From Climacteris rufus (taxonomy: Eukaryota > Chordata > Aves > Passeriformes > Climacteridae): DNA of 64,000 nt. Below are positions 13,467 through 27,768 of this stretch, piece after piece. Each line of letters begins with the position of its first letter. Position 1 is the stretch's first letter. The stretch covers positions 946,896 to 1,010,895 of the forward strand of contig VZRZ01005377.1 of the NCBI GenBank assembly GCA_013398175.1, in the 5' to 3' direction. The notes under the pieces were generated by a model. The model saw nothing but the letters and a program-made list of their open reading frames with translations, did not search any database and was not told the origin of the DNA. The position numbers were made by a program, and so were the translations under genes.

Positions 13467-13551
13467 AAAAACAAAACAAAACAAAACAAAAATGGAAACA
13501 ACAACAAAAGACAAGAAGACAACAAACAAACAAACAACAAAAAAGCACAAA
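13467..13551. repeat. AAAAC / AAC / AAAC simple repeat
   Basis: Four pure AAAAC units (13467-13490), then A-rich sequence with ACAACAAAAG and three AAAC units up to about 13551. It is low complexity. The reading frames across it are compositional artefacts made of K, Q, T and N. Confidence 0.92.
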
Positions 13552-16500
13552 CTAAAGTAAGTGAACCATAAGCTGCATTGATTCAGGGAAGAGGCCAGGT
13601 AACTCACAAACCTTGACCCAGGCTGGCACAGGATGAGTGAGACGGGACAGGGCTTTCCAGAGTGTTATCTTAACCTATACCTGGAAAGATAATTTGAGGC
13701 TCCACTGATGTGAAGGAGAAGGCAGACATTTCCTTCCAGAACAAGCTTCTGACAATGGTGGCTTCAACCATGAAGATTGTTAGGAAATAAGGGATTTACT
13801 GTTTGTCATGAGCCCCTGTTGCTTGGTGCAAAGTCATTGATAGTAATATAATAACAGTTTCCTAAGCTGAAAAGGAGGCAAATACCTAACTTAACTATAA
13901 ACAAATACATCATGAGTCACATGGTCTCATTTAGGCAGCTCTGCAATTCACTTAGTCCCGTGTTTAATTGCATGCTTATAACTTTAATGATGTTAAGAAG
14001 GTCCTTTCACTGATGGGAGTATGAAGATGGATAGATGTGTGCTCAAAAATGATGAATAGATTCTACACTTTGTAGAATTCCAACCTGTAAAATGGTACTC
14101 ATGATACACAAAGACCTTTGAAAATATTAGTTGTACCTTCTGTAGGCAAAAAAAATTCCTTATTGTGGAGATTTTGTCTTTCATATTATTTTCATAAAAG
14201 AATTTGTTTTAAAGGGAAATCTATTCATTCTATAAAACACAGTTGCAGATAAATAACATTTTTTTTCCTCAGACTCTGACAACTTAGCTGTTAAAAACAG
14301 AAACGAGTGATCTAGCTGAAAGGGTTCTTGAAACTGGTGAGCGAAAGACCCAGTTTTTCCCTACGATTCTGGAATCATCAGATCCTACAGCTACTTTATT
14401 GAGTTCATCACCTTAGTGCCAGGAATATCTGCAAGTTTCATGAAGTAGTGCTTCTTCCATGTTAATCTAAAAGATAAATCCAGTAGATTTTTTGCAGACT
14501 CACTGAAAATCAGAATATTCAGGAATTTTAATTCTCCCATGCTGTGCTGTCCTTTGCTTTCACATGGCTTCTTCCTTTAAATTATTCACATCTTCAAGTT
14601 TAAGGGTTGCCTGTGAAAAACAAGGATTGCTTCAGATGAATTTAAATTAATAGAAGGAAGTAGGATAACAGAATAAAAAGTTATAATGTGCCTTGTGGGG
14701 AGAAAAACAAACAAATAAAATAAAAACCAAAAACAGTGGAACTGGTATAGAGTGTCCTTGCTAACCTCTTCCAGAAAACTGAAAGCATTGCAATTTAGAA
14801 GATGACTAGAAAATAACCCACTAGTGAAATTCTTTCAGGGTTCAGAAGCATGCAGTTATGTTCTTATTTTTTCAAATTGCAGTATTGTACATTTCTAAAG
14901 TCCAGCCAGGAATAAATGTAGATGTGCCAAAATACTGTGAGGAAGATTCATTTCAAATGTTGCTGGACTTAACAGAAGCTGGACATGGAAAAAAACTCAC
15001 ATGAAATCCATATTGCTTGAGATTTATTGACAATTCTGTAGATCCCAGATGTTTTAATGATTCATGTAAGCTGAAAATATTTGAGGGCTTATCCAGAACC
15101 AATTCCAAGATTTTAAAAATTTGTCTATCACTTGTCTTAATGGACCACTGAACATGAAATGGTGAAGTAAGTCTGCTTTCCCTTAAAACATGGAAGAGGT
15201 GATGAGGACAAGATGAGGACAATGGGAGAGTCAAGCAAGGATGGGATGCTTGTTCAGATCTGTTCTTCAACTGGAGACCCAGGCAGCCCACACAGAATTG
15301 AAATATAAATCTGGGCATAGATGAGATACCCACATCCCCAGCTTCCATCGATTGCATTCTCAAGATGAGAACCTGCTTTAAAGTTGAGATAAGATGTGGC
15401 AGTTGTAGCCTTAAACTTCCTGCTCTCTTATCCTTTGTATATTGCCAGCAGCCATGGCATTGATTCTGCAGCTACAGTAGCTGTTCTCTGAGTGATTTTC
15501 TCAAAGTGGTAGCACAGCAGGGGAAAAAATCAAATATGCTTTAAAAGTTATTATCAAAGTTACTTTACCTCTTTAAAATGTGGAAATACTTATTCTTCTG
15601 GCATTACGATGGAACAATTTAAAGAACAAAATACGTTCAATATTTTGCATGGAGTGACTTCCATCAGCCTTTGAGGGAAGTTAATAAATCAACAGAAACC
15701 TCTTAACTGCAGCATTTTCATGGGTCCAGTGGAATTCTAAGCAAATAACAGGTTTGTAAGAATGAAAAGTCACTTATATTATACACACAATCTAATGTTC
15801 AAAGGAGTGTAAAAGATGCTTAAGTGTTAATATTTTATGCAACCTTCACTCTCAGTAGTAATTGCAAGCCATTAAAAAGAATATTAAGCCATAGCTGTTA
15901 GCACTGGCACAGTCCCAAGTAAACACTGAACCCTCACAGAAGGGGGTTAATTGGTACAAGAAGAGGTAATTTATTAAAGAACACTGAAACCCTGTATACA
16001 CCCAAAGACCAGACCAAACTGCAAAAGTTTTGTGTGAATATTACGTCTGATAATCAGATTTTTTCTTACACTGCACTTGGAGTCTCAACTTATGCAGAAA
16101 ACTGAAAAATCAACATTTATGTCTACTTGGCTCTGATAAACCTTTACTTGGTGCCCATCGGTCTGCCCCTTCCTCACCTCAACCTCTCCCAGAAATTCTG
16201 TCACTTACTGGGAAGAAAAGCCAACATGACAGTGAAATCAACAGTATGGGACACACGTTGATTTCTTCCACTAAGTTTGGCACACTATGCTAAAGCCTTA
16301 TAAGTGTTGCATAGGCTCATTCAACTTTTTCTGTATTGATAAGCTTGTATTTTTGTGAATCTTCTTAAAAGACTGTCTTCTACAAGGCTTCTGACCCCTT
16401 AAGGCACAATAAAGCAAATAGAAGTGGGTAGCAGTCAGCTCTTCTCACCCCACTGTCTCATGAACTTTTTGTTCCAATGCCTGCTCAGAAAAACACATTT

Positions 16501-19500
16501 AGTTGTTTAAACATCGGGAGGAGAGTTCTCCCTTCAGATCTTTACATGCCCTGTAAATCTGGGATGCAGCCTCCTTCCAACAAGCCTGGGGAGCATCATG
16601 CATGTTACAAGTGCTCGGTTAAGAAAAGACACCTGGAAAATCTGCAAACTCAAGAGCCAGATCCAGTCTCCCAGCTGAAAGAAAGGGTGTCAACTTCTTA
16701 TGTTTCTCTCTCCCTGGCACAACCTTTTCCTTGGTCTGCCATGCAGATGTCTCCTGCATATCTGCTGTTCCAGTTTTACGAGAAAGGTGCACAGAGCACA
16801 TGGCAGACGTGTGCTTTGGAAAGGCCAAACTTTATTATTTAGTCTTTAGCAATTTTGTACATAAAGTCAAATTCAAAGCCCATTGAGGTCACTGGGAATT
16901 CTCCCACTGTGCTCAGCAGGATTTGGATCAGGACCATGAACTAGAATATCTTGAAATCAGTGTTTAAAAGCCTAGACAAAATGGAAACAGATTTGTGAAA
17001 TCCTACCCCCTTCCATTCTATATTTTGCCTCCCATGGAAAGGTAGCACAAATGCAGGAAATGAGGAATCTGATAGCTGCAAGGTTTTATAGCTCTGATCC
17101 CCAAATTTTCCTCTTGATCTCTAGATGAAGCAAGTATGGTTACATCTGTTCAAGCTATTTTATTTATATAAAATAAAGGGGAAGACACTTCTCTGACACA
17201 CTAAAGCAATTTGCAATTTTGTCTGTTTTGACATAGTTCATTTTGCATCACTAGATGCCATTATTTCGGATGAGGCCCTTATTTCTCATACTGAAAATTA
17301 TTTGGCTCTAAAATTGCACTTATAGCTATACCTTATATTTTCAAAGATTTGAGAGATTTTGAGAACAAATGACACTAGTATAAAGTTGGTGTCAATGAAA
17401 GGAAAAAGAAAATCATACTTTATTGATTAAGAGGACTTCAAATTTTTTGATTTTGGATTCTCATATAAGCCCAGGCCAAGCCTTAATCTCAAGAAAAAAG
17501 TTCTGTGAATGTTTACATAGTCCTTTTTTCATTTCTAATTGCTTATTCATAGGACTTAGCAAGGATTTTGTGTGTACAACTGAAGCACCTTAAAATTATG
17601 TTCAGATTAAAATACAATTTTGAAAAACAGTCCTCATCATTTTAGATTCTTTTTGCTGGTTCAGCTGTATTCTTTATTTATTTTCTAAGATTTCTTTTTT
17701 ATTCATCATTTTTACTGTTCAACTGTAAGCCCCTGAGGTTTGCAAAACAATGTACAAGTATTTGTCACCCTGCTGTACCAAAAATATTATTCCAATTCTT
17801 TATTTTCCATTAAAATGTCATCCCTGACTATATTAGCTAATTCAAGTCTTTATTTTTTCATTACTCATATGAGCAGAGCTCCTTAATTCTGAACTGGAAG
17901 TAAAAGCAAGTAGTTTATTTGAAAAAAAAGGTATTAGATCTGGAGGATCCTTACACGCACTGACTTGCTAAGTTAGAAAGTTGGTAAGAATAGTTGTAGT
18001 AACGTATTACTTACAAATAGAAACCTATTACACATTAATTCAAGAGTATTAATGGAAATTCTAGAACTTGCAATGTTTCTCTGATTTTTTTCCCAAAATA
18101 CTAAAAAAGAAAAGTCTCGAGTTCAGTGGTTTGACTTTGTTTGGTTTTTGGTTGTGTTTTTCCCTTGTGTGGGAGGAGGGGATCGGGGCATGAAACAATG
18201 GCTCTGTAATTAAAAGCAGCACTAATAAGGATTATTCTGGTCTGTCTGGTCCCTTCTAGGTAGGTTTTCTGCTCAGACACATCTCATAGCATTCTGTTGT
18301 GTGCAATTCTTGAAGGCCGAAGTGCAGGTGTAGATTAACAAATAAATTACACAGAATGTTTCGTTTCAGCACAACAAAATGCTAACAATCCTGTTACGTG
18401 TGAGCTAGTCAGAAAGGATGCTTTCCCTAAATATTATGGCATTTCTTCAAAACAATAATTTATTAGGATAAAGTCCAATTTTATACAAAACCACTTTGGA
18501 CGTCTAAAATTCCCCAGGTGTCAAGAAGTTCTTGTTCAAGTTGCCCATGCCTTGTAACATCTTTTGGGACACAAATACACCAAGGTGGTACAGAGCAGGT
18601 ATATGCCACAGAGGTTATCATATTTTATTTGTATAGGACTGCAGGATAGCTGGCACCTGGTAGAGGAGTGCAATGACAAAAATATAACACCGTACATGCA
18701 AGATCTAAGGAACATGAAAGAAGCAGCTTTAAACAGGGGTTTTACCATGAGCTTGAACTTCTGTTGAAGGAGCAGTTCGGAGCTGCATTTTGATTCCTGG
18801 GAATCTCTGGTATGCTTGCAAAGTACAATGAACCTCCCATGACAGGTCATTTTTGCCTTGTACACCTGTTGCTAGTGAACATACTCACAGCTAGTGACAT
18901 CCTTAGGACTAGAAACTGAACCTCATGTGCACCAACAGCAGACAATAAGATGCTTTTTATTAAGACAAATATATTGAGGATAAAACGTATTCAGTTCATT
19001 ACTGCAGAAAATTTCCTAATGATATTAAGAGTTATTGCTTTAACAGCCAACAAAAATACATTTTCATCAGAACTATTCTTCACTATCTTACTTAGGTTTA
19101 TTTATATTTCAGTTCTTTTGTAGGCTGAAGCAAATTGATACTTTAGCTAGGAACAGTATGTCGTGATATACAATGTTATCAAGAGCAGTATACGCCTTTC
19201 AAAGCAGATATAATGCTCCATTTGCATTCACCATATGAGTTCACTTTTGAAAATAAATCTTCAGATAACCCACAAACAGGGAGGCAAAGCCAGGGAGAAG
19301 CCAGAGGCAGCAGAGTTAGTGGATATAAAGCGGGCTCTGGGGAAAGTCCTTCTAATGTTACTTACATGTGCATATATCATGCACTTCTGCTGAAACACGA
19401 GGATTTATCTTTTTTATATGCACATGGCACAAACCATATGAATAAAAGTATGCTATTATTTCATAAAGAAGAAAGAAATAAAAAGATGATCCTTAAATTT

Positions 19501-22500
19501 CAAATTCAGATGTTCAAAAGGTAGGAGAGCCTCCTAATGACCTAACGTGCTCTGCTCTTGTTCTCTTCTTCTCCTCTCCCTCCTGGAACTCCCTGTATAC
19601 ATCTGGGTCTTTAGTTACGTGACCACATACTATCCTACACAAGGTCTTTGTTTCAGTCTGTGTACGTTTGAGGGAGCAATGAGGGCAAAATGATAGCAAA
19701 AAACAGTCCGTGTTGTCTGTTATAGATAAATCTAAGATTTTTCAAAAAACTAATCAAAATCAAAATCTGTTCAAACCTGATCCAAAAAAAGAATCTGCAT
19801 TGACTTAAAAATTTTACTTCAATATGTTCAGCCAGCTATGCAACACAAATGCATGATGAGAGACAGAAAAGACATAAAGATTTATTGGCACTCATTCGGG
19901 TTGATGTACACAATTCTCTCATGTTTTCACCACTTATAATACAGTCATCCCAGAATGATGCCACTAAAACCTGCATTTCAGATCATATCATCATGTGCTT
20001 AGACTGCATGATAAAATCAGTAATTTAAAGAAAATACAACTTAAGAACTCCATTATACAAGATATGTTCAGATTTTACAAAGATTTTCAAATTTTTCACA
20101 TTTTCAGACCTTTTCCTTATATATGGTCTATGCTTAAGAGACCAGGTGCTCGAGCTACTGGCTCCAGCTGACTGGGATACAGTAAAAAACATTAAAACTT
20201 CAGATAGCTATCTCAAATCACTTTTCTATACATAAAAATGCCAAGATTTAAAGACTTTTTCTTCTGTGGCTCTTCTGAACTAGGAACAGGTCAGGTGGTA
20301 AGCCTGGGAAAGATTGCTTTCCAAATCTTCCATTTTGAGCCTGACAAGCAGTAAGATAAATACCTGAAGTACATCATTTATCTAAAATGAAATATTGTCC
20401 ATTTTGGCGATAATACTATGATGAGAACTTCCAGATTCAAAAAAGATGGGAAATGATGATCTATATAGGATGCTTCAGATTCCTTAATGACACATGTTAG
20501 AATAGGGCAATAGAGGAGGATGTTAGGCACAATTTCAGTAGATACTAATTAGTAGCCATCTTTTAAGGGAGAAAAGAGAATGTGATTTTATCCCATAACT
20601 AATTCTTATAGGTGAAGTGGGAGGCTTTCACTGTTATGGCTGTGGACAGGAATTCAAGACCTCAGTTTTTGTCCTCATCACTATTTCAGGTTTTCTTGTT
20701 ACCTTGCTGAAGGAAGTGTCTTAAAAGTAAATCTTCCAGCTTGGATCAGTGAGAATTTTTCAGCTGAAGCATAATTTTCTCTTTGATCATTTTATGTCAT
20801 CTCTAAAATGAGCACTTGAGGAAAATGCACTTGTGATGTCTTTTTTTTAAAGTAGCTAAGGTTTTGATGAGACCATACTTGCAGTTGAAGGTGAAAGAAA
20901 AGAATTTTCAGCCACTAATGAAACATGGTTGTCCCACCTCCCACTTGTTGAGCTAGTTTCCATGGCCAGAATACCTCAAATTAAATATCTAAAAATATAA
21001 ACTATATTAAGTACATGAAGAATTAAAAGTACAGGTTTTGCAAGTCATCAAAATTTTCACCCAGTAGAAGACTTTGAATGGCACTTTCCGATTAGCAGCA
21101 ATGTGTTTTGCTTCTACTTTTTTTTGCCTGAATCTACTTAAATGTAGATACACATATAGTCATCCACCTCCTGATATATCTATTATACTCCTCGATGGTC
21201 ACAGCAACAGCAAGGACACATACTCTAATAGAGGGGAAAGACAACACCAATGTCTTAAATGCTTTAATCTGGATGATACTGTCAGGAGTGGAATGTCGCG
21301 ATCTGTGACTACTTGGATATAGCTGATGTTCTGAGACAAAAAACAGTGCACTGGGCTTGCATAAAACCACTTTTTCTTTAACATGGTAAAGTCTGACTTT
21401 CTTGTTTGGACAGTCTTTGACACCCACCATAGTGTCTTCTGGGAAGAGCTCAAGCCTATTTGGTTTTAAATAGCAGTTAAATTACAGAGTCTACCCTAGA
21501 CAGTCAAACCTATTTGCCTGAGTATCTTTAGGGTGTGTTTCAGCCCAGTGGCAAGATTGGTCTGGAAAGATTTTGCAGGAGCAGAGGTCTTGAAGGTGCA
21601 GTATTATCTTAGTCAGATTTAATCCAGTCTGTTTGCTGAAAACATATGAACCCTGCCAGGTTCATGCACCTTTTGTGAGAAGACACATATCTGTTCCTCC
21701 CCTCTTGGACAATGAATCTTTAGATGGGAAACACACTGCTCTCACTGTGGAAACATTTTCTTAAGGCTATTTTTCCGACTTCTATAAGGAATTATTGGAC
21801 AGTTTGGATCAGGATGGGATTGATACCATGGAAAAATTTCTGTTTCAAGAACTGAGGTGCTACGCTCTTTATTTTTGGTGACATTTTCGCAACTGAACCA
21901 GAAAAAATAAAATATTTGATTCTTCCTTCTTCACCAGATGTGGAAGACCCAGAATTTCTGGATATAAAGGTATCATATGAACTCCAGATCAGTGAAGCAT
22001 GCCTGTGTACGAACTCAGAATTCCCAACAGGCTTCAGGAAGAGTTATTTTTCTTTCAGGGATACCATTTGTTTCCCATTATAACCACCTTCTGTTAACAT
22101 TTTTCTGAGATGAGACCTTGTATCTAATTGTATTCATCCATAGCTCAGCCCATGACTGACTTTGCTGGCACCACGTCTGTGTTTGTCCTGACTCCAAGAT
22201 ACTCCAGGAACTGTGTGACTATCTATGGTCATTTCCTCCTCCTCTATCCAAAAAAAAAGACTCATCTGGGAAGAGATAATTTAATTTCCTCCTACCTGAA
22301 AACCAGTAATAACTTTATCATAGTCCTGCACAATGATCATGGGCACTTGTAGAGTGAAATGTCTTCATAATCAAGAGGGACATCTCTCAGTTGCCTGTGT
22401 AAACCTCCTTCTTAAAATGAATCCTTTCATGTCTCTAAATATACCCCTTCTGAGGGAAGACTGCAGATGGGAAAGGATTATCTAGTTTAGTCCTTTCAAC

Positions 22501-24669
22501 TTTATTCATTTCTGCTTCTTATTTTCCCATATTGGGTGTTGGTGTAGTTTGCAAGTGTCTTGTTAGAACAACCGCTTGAAGCAATTGCCATTTCTCCTTC
22601 AGCTTCTGAATCCCTTTGTTTGTTGTTCTTTTCTTGCCACTCACCATTCTTAGAATACGAAACTCAAACATTTAATAAACACTTTCTTTCAAATCACATT
22701 TCTTTTCCAAGCTCTCAGTGTTCTCTTCCCTACTGGACAGTATTGTGTCTAAAATAGCTGCTGCTACAGTAGCTCCCTTCTGCTTTTTATACCAAATATC
22801 TTCAGTGCATTTGTCATAAAGGTTTCAGCTCCTACCTCACGCAATAGCATCAGTAGGGTTCTGCTTTTTCTCTTGTTCTTCTTATGTATGTTCAAACTTA
22901 CAGGCACACAGAAAATTAATTTCTTAGGTTTTCCCAAAAACACAGTTGGGTTTGTCTGATCCAGTCCTCACAGTCACAGGCAACAACATAAAACCTGCAA
23001 ATCTTCCAGCAGTCCACAAAACATACTGTGGGCATCACTGCACCATAGATAATGTGGGTGTGTATGGATGCATATGTCTGTATAAATATATGGTACAACA
23101 AATACCTCTAGTAAAAGACAGAAAGGCTCAACTATGGTTCATAGAAATTGACAAAGAAACTAAAAAGGCATCATGAATTACCCCTGCAATGTCAGCTTTG
23201 AATAACCACAGCACATAAACACGACCTTGAACTAAAAGGCATACCAAAAAAAATCTGTTTTTCTCTGTCCTTCCCAATCTAATCCTTTCTGTAGTTACAA
23301 TTTTCCTGTGTCTTGTCTCTGAGCTTTGATTACGTGATAAAACTCTTTCTCCTTTTTGTTCCATTACTGCTTTGATCATCCCTATTGTTTAAGTTGTTAT
23401 CCAGATATGTTCTTTCCCTTGTAAGAGCACACAACAGTTGTCTAATCTGTGACATTCCGAAATATTGAAAAGGAACTGATTTGAAGATAAATATTCACTA
23501 CAGAGTTATAGTGAGAGTTCCAGCAGGAGCAATATTATTTCCTGACTAATTCTGTGTCTAGAAATAGGATGAACATCTGAAATTAGTGACAGTTTCCCTG
23601 TGTGTTATCTTTCTGCATGGAGACTGAATTAAGGAATTCATGCTTGAAAAGCTTGAAAATTCCCATTCTGAACAAGATGCCAAAATTTTATCTGATCAGA
23701 GGAGTTTATAGGCCATTTTTCTGGGAACAGAAAGTGATGGATGCAAATTGGAGGTCCAACTCCAGACAGCTCCATCTGCAAGACTTGCAGAGAGTGCTGA
23801 GAGGATAGAGCCAGAACTAGTACAACCACTGCTCATTTTAAAAGAGAAAAACCTGGTGGGCTTCAAGAATTGTTTCAGTTTACTCTGCCACGTATATACT
23901 TCTTTGCTAGCTGCCACAAGCTAGGAAACATTGTCATCTCTCTTTTTTTTTTTTAACATTTTCCACTGTATCAGTGAGGGAGCAGGGAAATCGCTTGCCT
24001 GAGAGGCAAAACTGAAGGCTGGAAGACCATCCAGCTGACTGAACAAATCAGCCACATTTTCCCTCTCCTGGGACAGGGTCCTCAAGCTCTACAGTGTTGG
24101 GGCTGAGCAGAACTACACCTGAAGTGCTGACCTTCGATATCTGTACTTGTGTGCCAGAGGAGAACTCCATGTGTTTCCCTACTTCTGCGGTGAAAAGCAC
24201 TTACAGTTTAGAGTTCCCCTCCTATCTAGGACTGAAGGATCCTGCGTCCATAAAGTACAAATAGCCTGACATTCAGTTTAACTTATCTGTGCACCTTGGT
24301 AGCTTAAAAAGGAAATATTTTTCTTCCCAAGGAGTTTCCAGGATAATCCATCAATGTTTGCTTGGTGTTCAGATTTTGCTGTGATATGCACTACATAAAT
24401 ATGTAGACAGCTTAGTTTCATTACATAGGTATCACTACCCATATGCTATTAAAAATAGCTTGAAGGAGAGTCCATATTCTTTGAAATACACTGCAGCTTC
24501 ATCTGTCAGTTGCTGAGGAAAGGTAAATTTTCCTTCTATTGATCATTTCCCACTGACTTAGTGAAAAGTGAAAATACTGAAAAAGGGGATGAGGAGTATT
24601 AGAAGCGATTACCAAATATGACCCTGGTTTGCAAAATCAATGGAAACTCACCATGCTTTAAAAACTAAG

Positions 24670-24702
24670 CAAAAAAAAAGAAAAAAAAGAAAAAAAAAAA
24701 AA
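24670..24702 (+). repeat. A-rich tract interrupted by G
   Basis: Runs of 9, 8 and 12 A separated by single G residues. There is no AATAAA in the 30 bases upstream and no matching flanking repeat that I can see, so it is simple sequence rather than a retrocopy tail. Confidence 0.85.
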
Positions 24703-25183
24703 GATGCTAAAAATAAATTGGTAAAAGAGAAAAGTTCCTGTAATTTTAGGTTTAAAATACGAGCCTGAGTAATCAAGGAAAGTATTTTTACTGCCCTGTC
24801 AATATTTTTCCTGGAAGCTCTGGTAAATAGACTTTCTTTAGATCTGTAGTGTGCGTGCCTAATGGTCTTAGGTGTCTCTTACCGCAGAAAACTTTATCCT
24901 TAAGAAATACAGTAAACAGGAACTCTGTGGTTACGTAGTTCCTGAAAGTAAAAAAAAAAAAGAAATGTGTTCACTGCCATGACACACAGACAATTTATAC
25001 TGATTTAAGAAGAAGCTGTTCTCTTCTATTTTGAATCTTTCATGTCAGCCTTTGTTTCCATTGCATTAAAAACTTCTGTTTTTAAAACCTATCAGTGAAC
25101 TGGATCATGTTTTCTCAGTCATTTGAATTAACATCCCCATAACCCCAGGAGCCCCGCAGAAGTGCTGGAAAGCAGCAGAAAGC

Positions 25184-26015
25184 TTTTTTTTTTTTTTTTT
25201 CTGTCTTTCTAAAACTCTATTTATTTACTTTGCTGGAGAAAAAGATCAGCCATCTTCTATTCTGAATCAGCAGCTTGTAGAAGTTGTGACCCATCCACGT
25301 CTGAACTAAGCTATAAAAATTATCTCAAGATCACTTAGACACATAATTCTCCCTGATTCTGTGTCACCTCAGTCACTTCTTTTTTTCACCACACTCCTTG
25401 CTTCAAAAGCTACCACTTGCACAAATGAAATAGGACAGCATCTTGTTAGCTGTGCACATCTCCCCATCAGCTACATCTCAACCCTACAACCTGGTTCCTT
25501 GAGTAACACTGATCCTACATTCACAGTGAAGTTCATCCTTCCAATCTCCCAGATGGACGCAGAGTTCAGTTGGCTAACAGAGGTGAAGGTTGGCTCTGCC
25601 AAGGGTGTGTTAGCAGGGGAACGAATCTCAGCACTCAGTGTGACTTCTCTGAGCTGCAGAGCAGGTGCCCTGTCATTGTGCCTCATTGGTACAAAATCAT
25701 TCACCAGAACACTGATCAGGATAGTTAGGAAGAGTAAATCCTTCTCTTAAATGCTGTTGAAAGCAACTGTAATGTTAGGTAGAACCATAAAAAATGTGCC
25801 TATAGCCTTGCACAGAGATGCAGATGCATTATGAACACCAAACAAGATCAAGAAAATAACCAAAAGAGCAAATTTAAATTTAGATTCTAAGTAGCCTATT
25901 TTAGTTATTGATAAAATCCTTTTCTGTTAAACTCACTGATTTAAAATTTTAAAATATCACTTTTTTCTGATGATCAGTTATTTTGCTATCCCTGCGGTCA
26001 GTACAAGGTCACTCC
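25184..26015 (-). pseudogene. Candidate retrocopy (processed insertion) of unknown origin
   Basis: On the minus strand, a run of 17 A residues (25200-25184) follows an AATAAA (25225-25220) by 19 nt, the spacing of a real mRNA 3' end. Flanking the segment are 15-bp near-direct repeats, AAAGCAGCAGAAAGC at 25169-25183 and AAAGCAGTAGGAAGC at 26016-26030, matching 13 of 15 with two transitions, like an aged target-site duplication. Inside, the minus strand has a reading frame open from 25926 to 25474 apart from one TAA at 25747-25749. It gives about 59 then 91 codons and ends with TAG at 25471-25473, leaving a 3' UTR-like 245 nt. The upstream part is hydrophobic (FALLVIFLILFG; LLFLTILISVLV). I do not recognise the protein. 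Avian CR1 rarely makes poly(A)-tailed copies, so this would be unusual. The coding part may be chance. Confidence 0.3.
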
Positions 26016-26030
26016 AAAGCAGTAGGAAGC

Positions 26031-27768
26031 ATGTGAATGCAGTGTAGGGAAGGCCCCAGCCAAGGCTGCAGTCTGGTGAAGAAGACTACATTCAGACAAA
26101 CATTGCATTTTATGTCATGTAGTTGTGCTGACTGCTGTGTTCATGGGATGGATAGGATGCTGTGATGAGAGCTATGAGATGTTAAAGCACCAGTGCAGGG
26201 CATCAGCATGCCCACCTCACCCCTCTGCCAGGGGTACTTCTCCAGGGAGAGAGGTGCCACCATGTGTTCAGACAGTCCTCAACTCATGCTTATGTTGCCT
26301 CTGCTCTTACAGCAACATCGACACTGGCTGAGACATTTTTAAAGGGTGACTTTTATCTGCCTGAGAAGTTGAAAATTAAATGCTTCATGTGAAAATCACT
26401 ACAAAGCCTGGACTTGTGCTGATGCAGCTTTGTGCCATCCACGCTACCAGCAATGCAAAGAAAGAAACAGTTAAAAAGATCCAGATAAATCAAATCACCC
26501 TTTTGTCATCACAGTGAAAACAGGGTTTCCTGCAGGTTTCCTGTGTTTAAATCTGTTGTTTTATGTTAATGCTCTTTGTATCCTTATCTTGACTGAGACC
26601 GCTCAAATTTTTTAGCTAGTTTTCCACTTTGGCTTAAGTACTCCATTCTCGTCACTGTAATTTCTCTCTGTATCTCTTGTTCTGGTGATTTAGGTGTTGT
26701 GCACAGCAGCTGAAGATGTGGGAGGACATTTACTGTATCTTTGGACCAGTGTCTATTGCTTTGTAGCCTCTTCTTTGTTGACTTCATTTTTCCCCAAGAA
26801 GCACAGCTCTCATTTTTCTCAATCTATTTCCTTGGACACTGCAAGAAACAATCTTTCCAATCTTTGCTGTCAGCAGTACTTTCAGTGAAAATATACTGAT
26901 TTTTAGTGCCACATATAATGCTACAGGCCTTTTTTCACTAAAAAAAATTGCCAGCTTGTCAAAATTGGAGTCAAAGAAGGGGAGGGGTTAGTTTTGACAA
27001 ATGTTAGGATATGAAAAAGTTGAGGTGAAAAACCTTTTCAGTAAAACTTTTCAAAATGCCCTATCACTTTCAAAATAAAAATTTTTACTGCACTTTGAAA
27101 GAGTCTCATTCAAACACCAGACCAAACACTAGGAAACTTGAGAGAGAAAAAATTTTAAAAAATAAAAAGAAACAAACCACACAAGAGTTGACAAACTATT
27201 TTCTGAAGTAAAATCTAGCCAGATTTTGTGTAAGTGGCAGATACACAATCTAAAACACCTCTTCTAAATCCCAAACCAAAGTACCTTCTACCACTTCCAG
27301 TCCAATCCTATAGTTAGATTACTAAGCTAAACCCCATTACTGCTTTTGGTGACCTAAGATAAATGAGAAAAAGATAATCTTGACTCATTCATTTTCTTGT
27401 CCAAAGAAATCAGGGCAGAATTTTTGTGAATCTTTTTCCTCAGAGTGTGTTTAATTATATTTTCCGAGCTTCCTAGGGGTCTTGCAGACAATGAGTTCAC
27501 ACCCCTCCAAATTATAAAAATGAACCCACAAATCCAGCATCTTAAAGGTTTAGTGGATCCATAATTAACGAGCCTCCTATTTTAGTATAATTCCTTCTAA
27601 GTAATTAATATTTCCCTTTCAGTTCAAATGTATTTAAGTCTCATTTTGGACTGACAAGACCCCTGGATTGGTGAATACAATAATTTTCATTATAAATACA
27701 TTTTAGAGCAATTATGAATGAAAAATTAAGATAATTACTTACAAGTTACTTCTGACACAGTTAAAGGT
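26031..27768. other. Unannotated DNA
   Basis: No repeat family, RNA gene or plausible exon was seen. There is an A-rich patch near 27150-27180. Confidence 0.6.

Larger units (their letters stand above)
10457..25168. other. Long unannotated stretch
   Basis: Apart from the simple repeats listed at 12111, 13467 and 24670, this 14.7 kb holds no repeat family or gene I can identify. Open frames such as 14953-15363 (minus), 16477-16842 (plus) and 18536-18865 (minus) are isolated, lack domains and are not flanked by convincing splice sites. Stretches such as 15540-15860 look information-rich rather than simple and may be conserved, but I cannot test this. Confidence 0.55.

Noticed and set aside
16477..16842. 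121-codon plus-strand frame with CYKCS and other cysteines
   Set aside because: The cysteines do not form a known zinc-binding spacing, and no homologous family came to mind.
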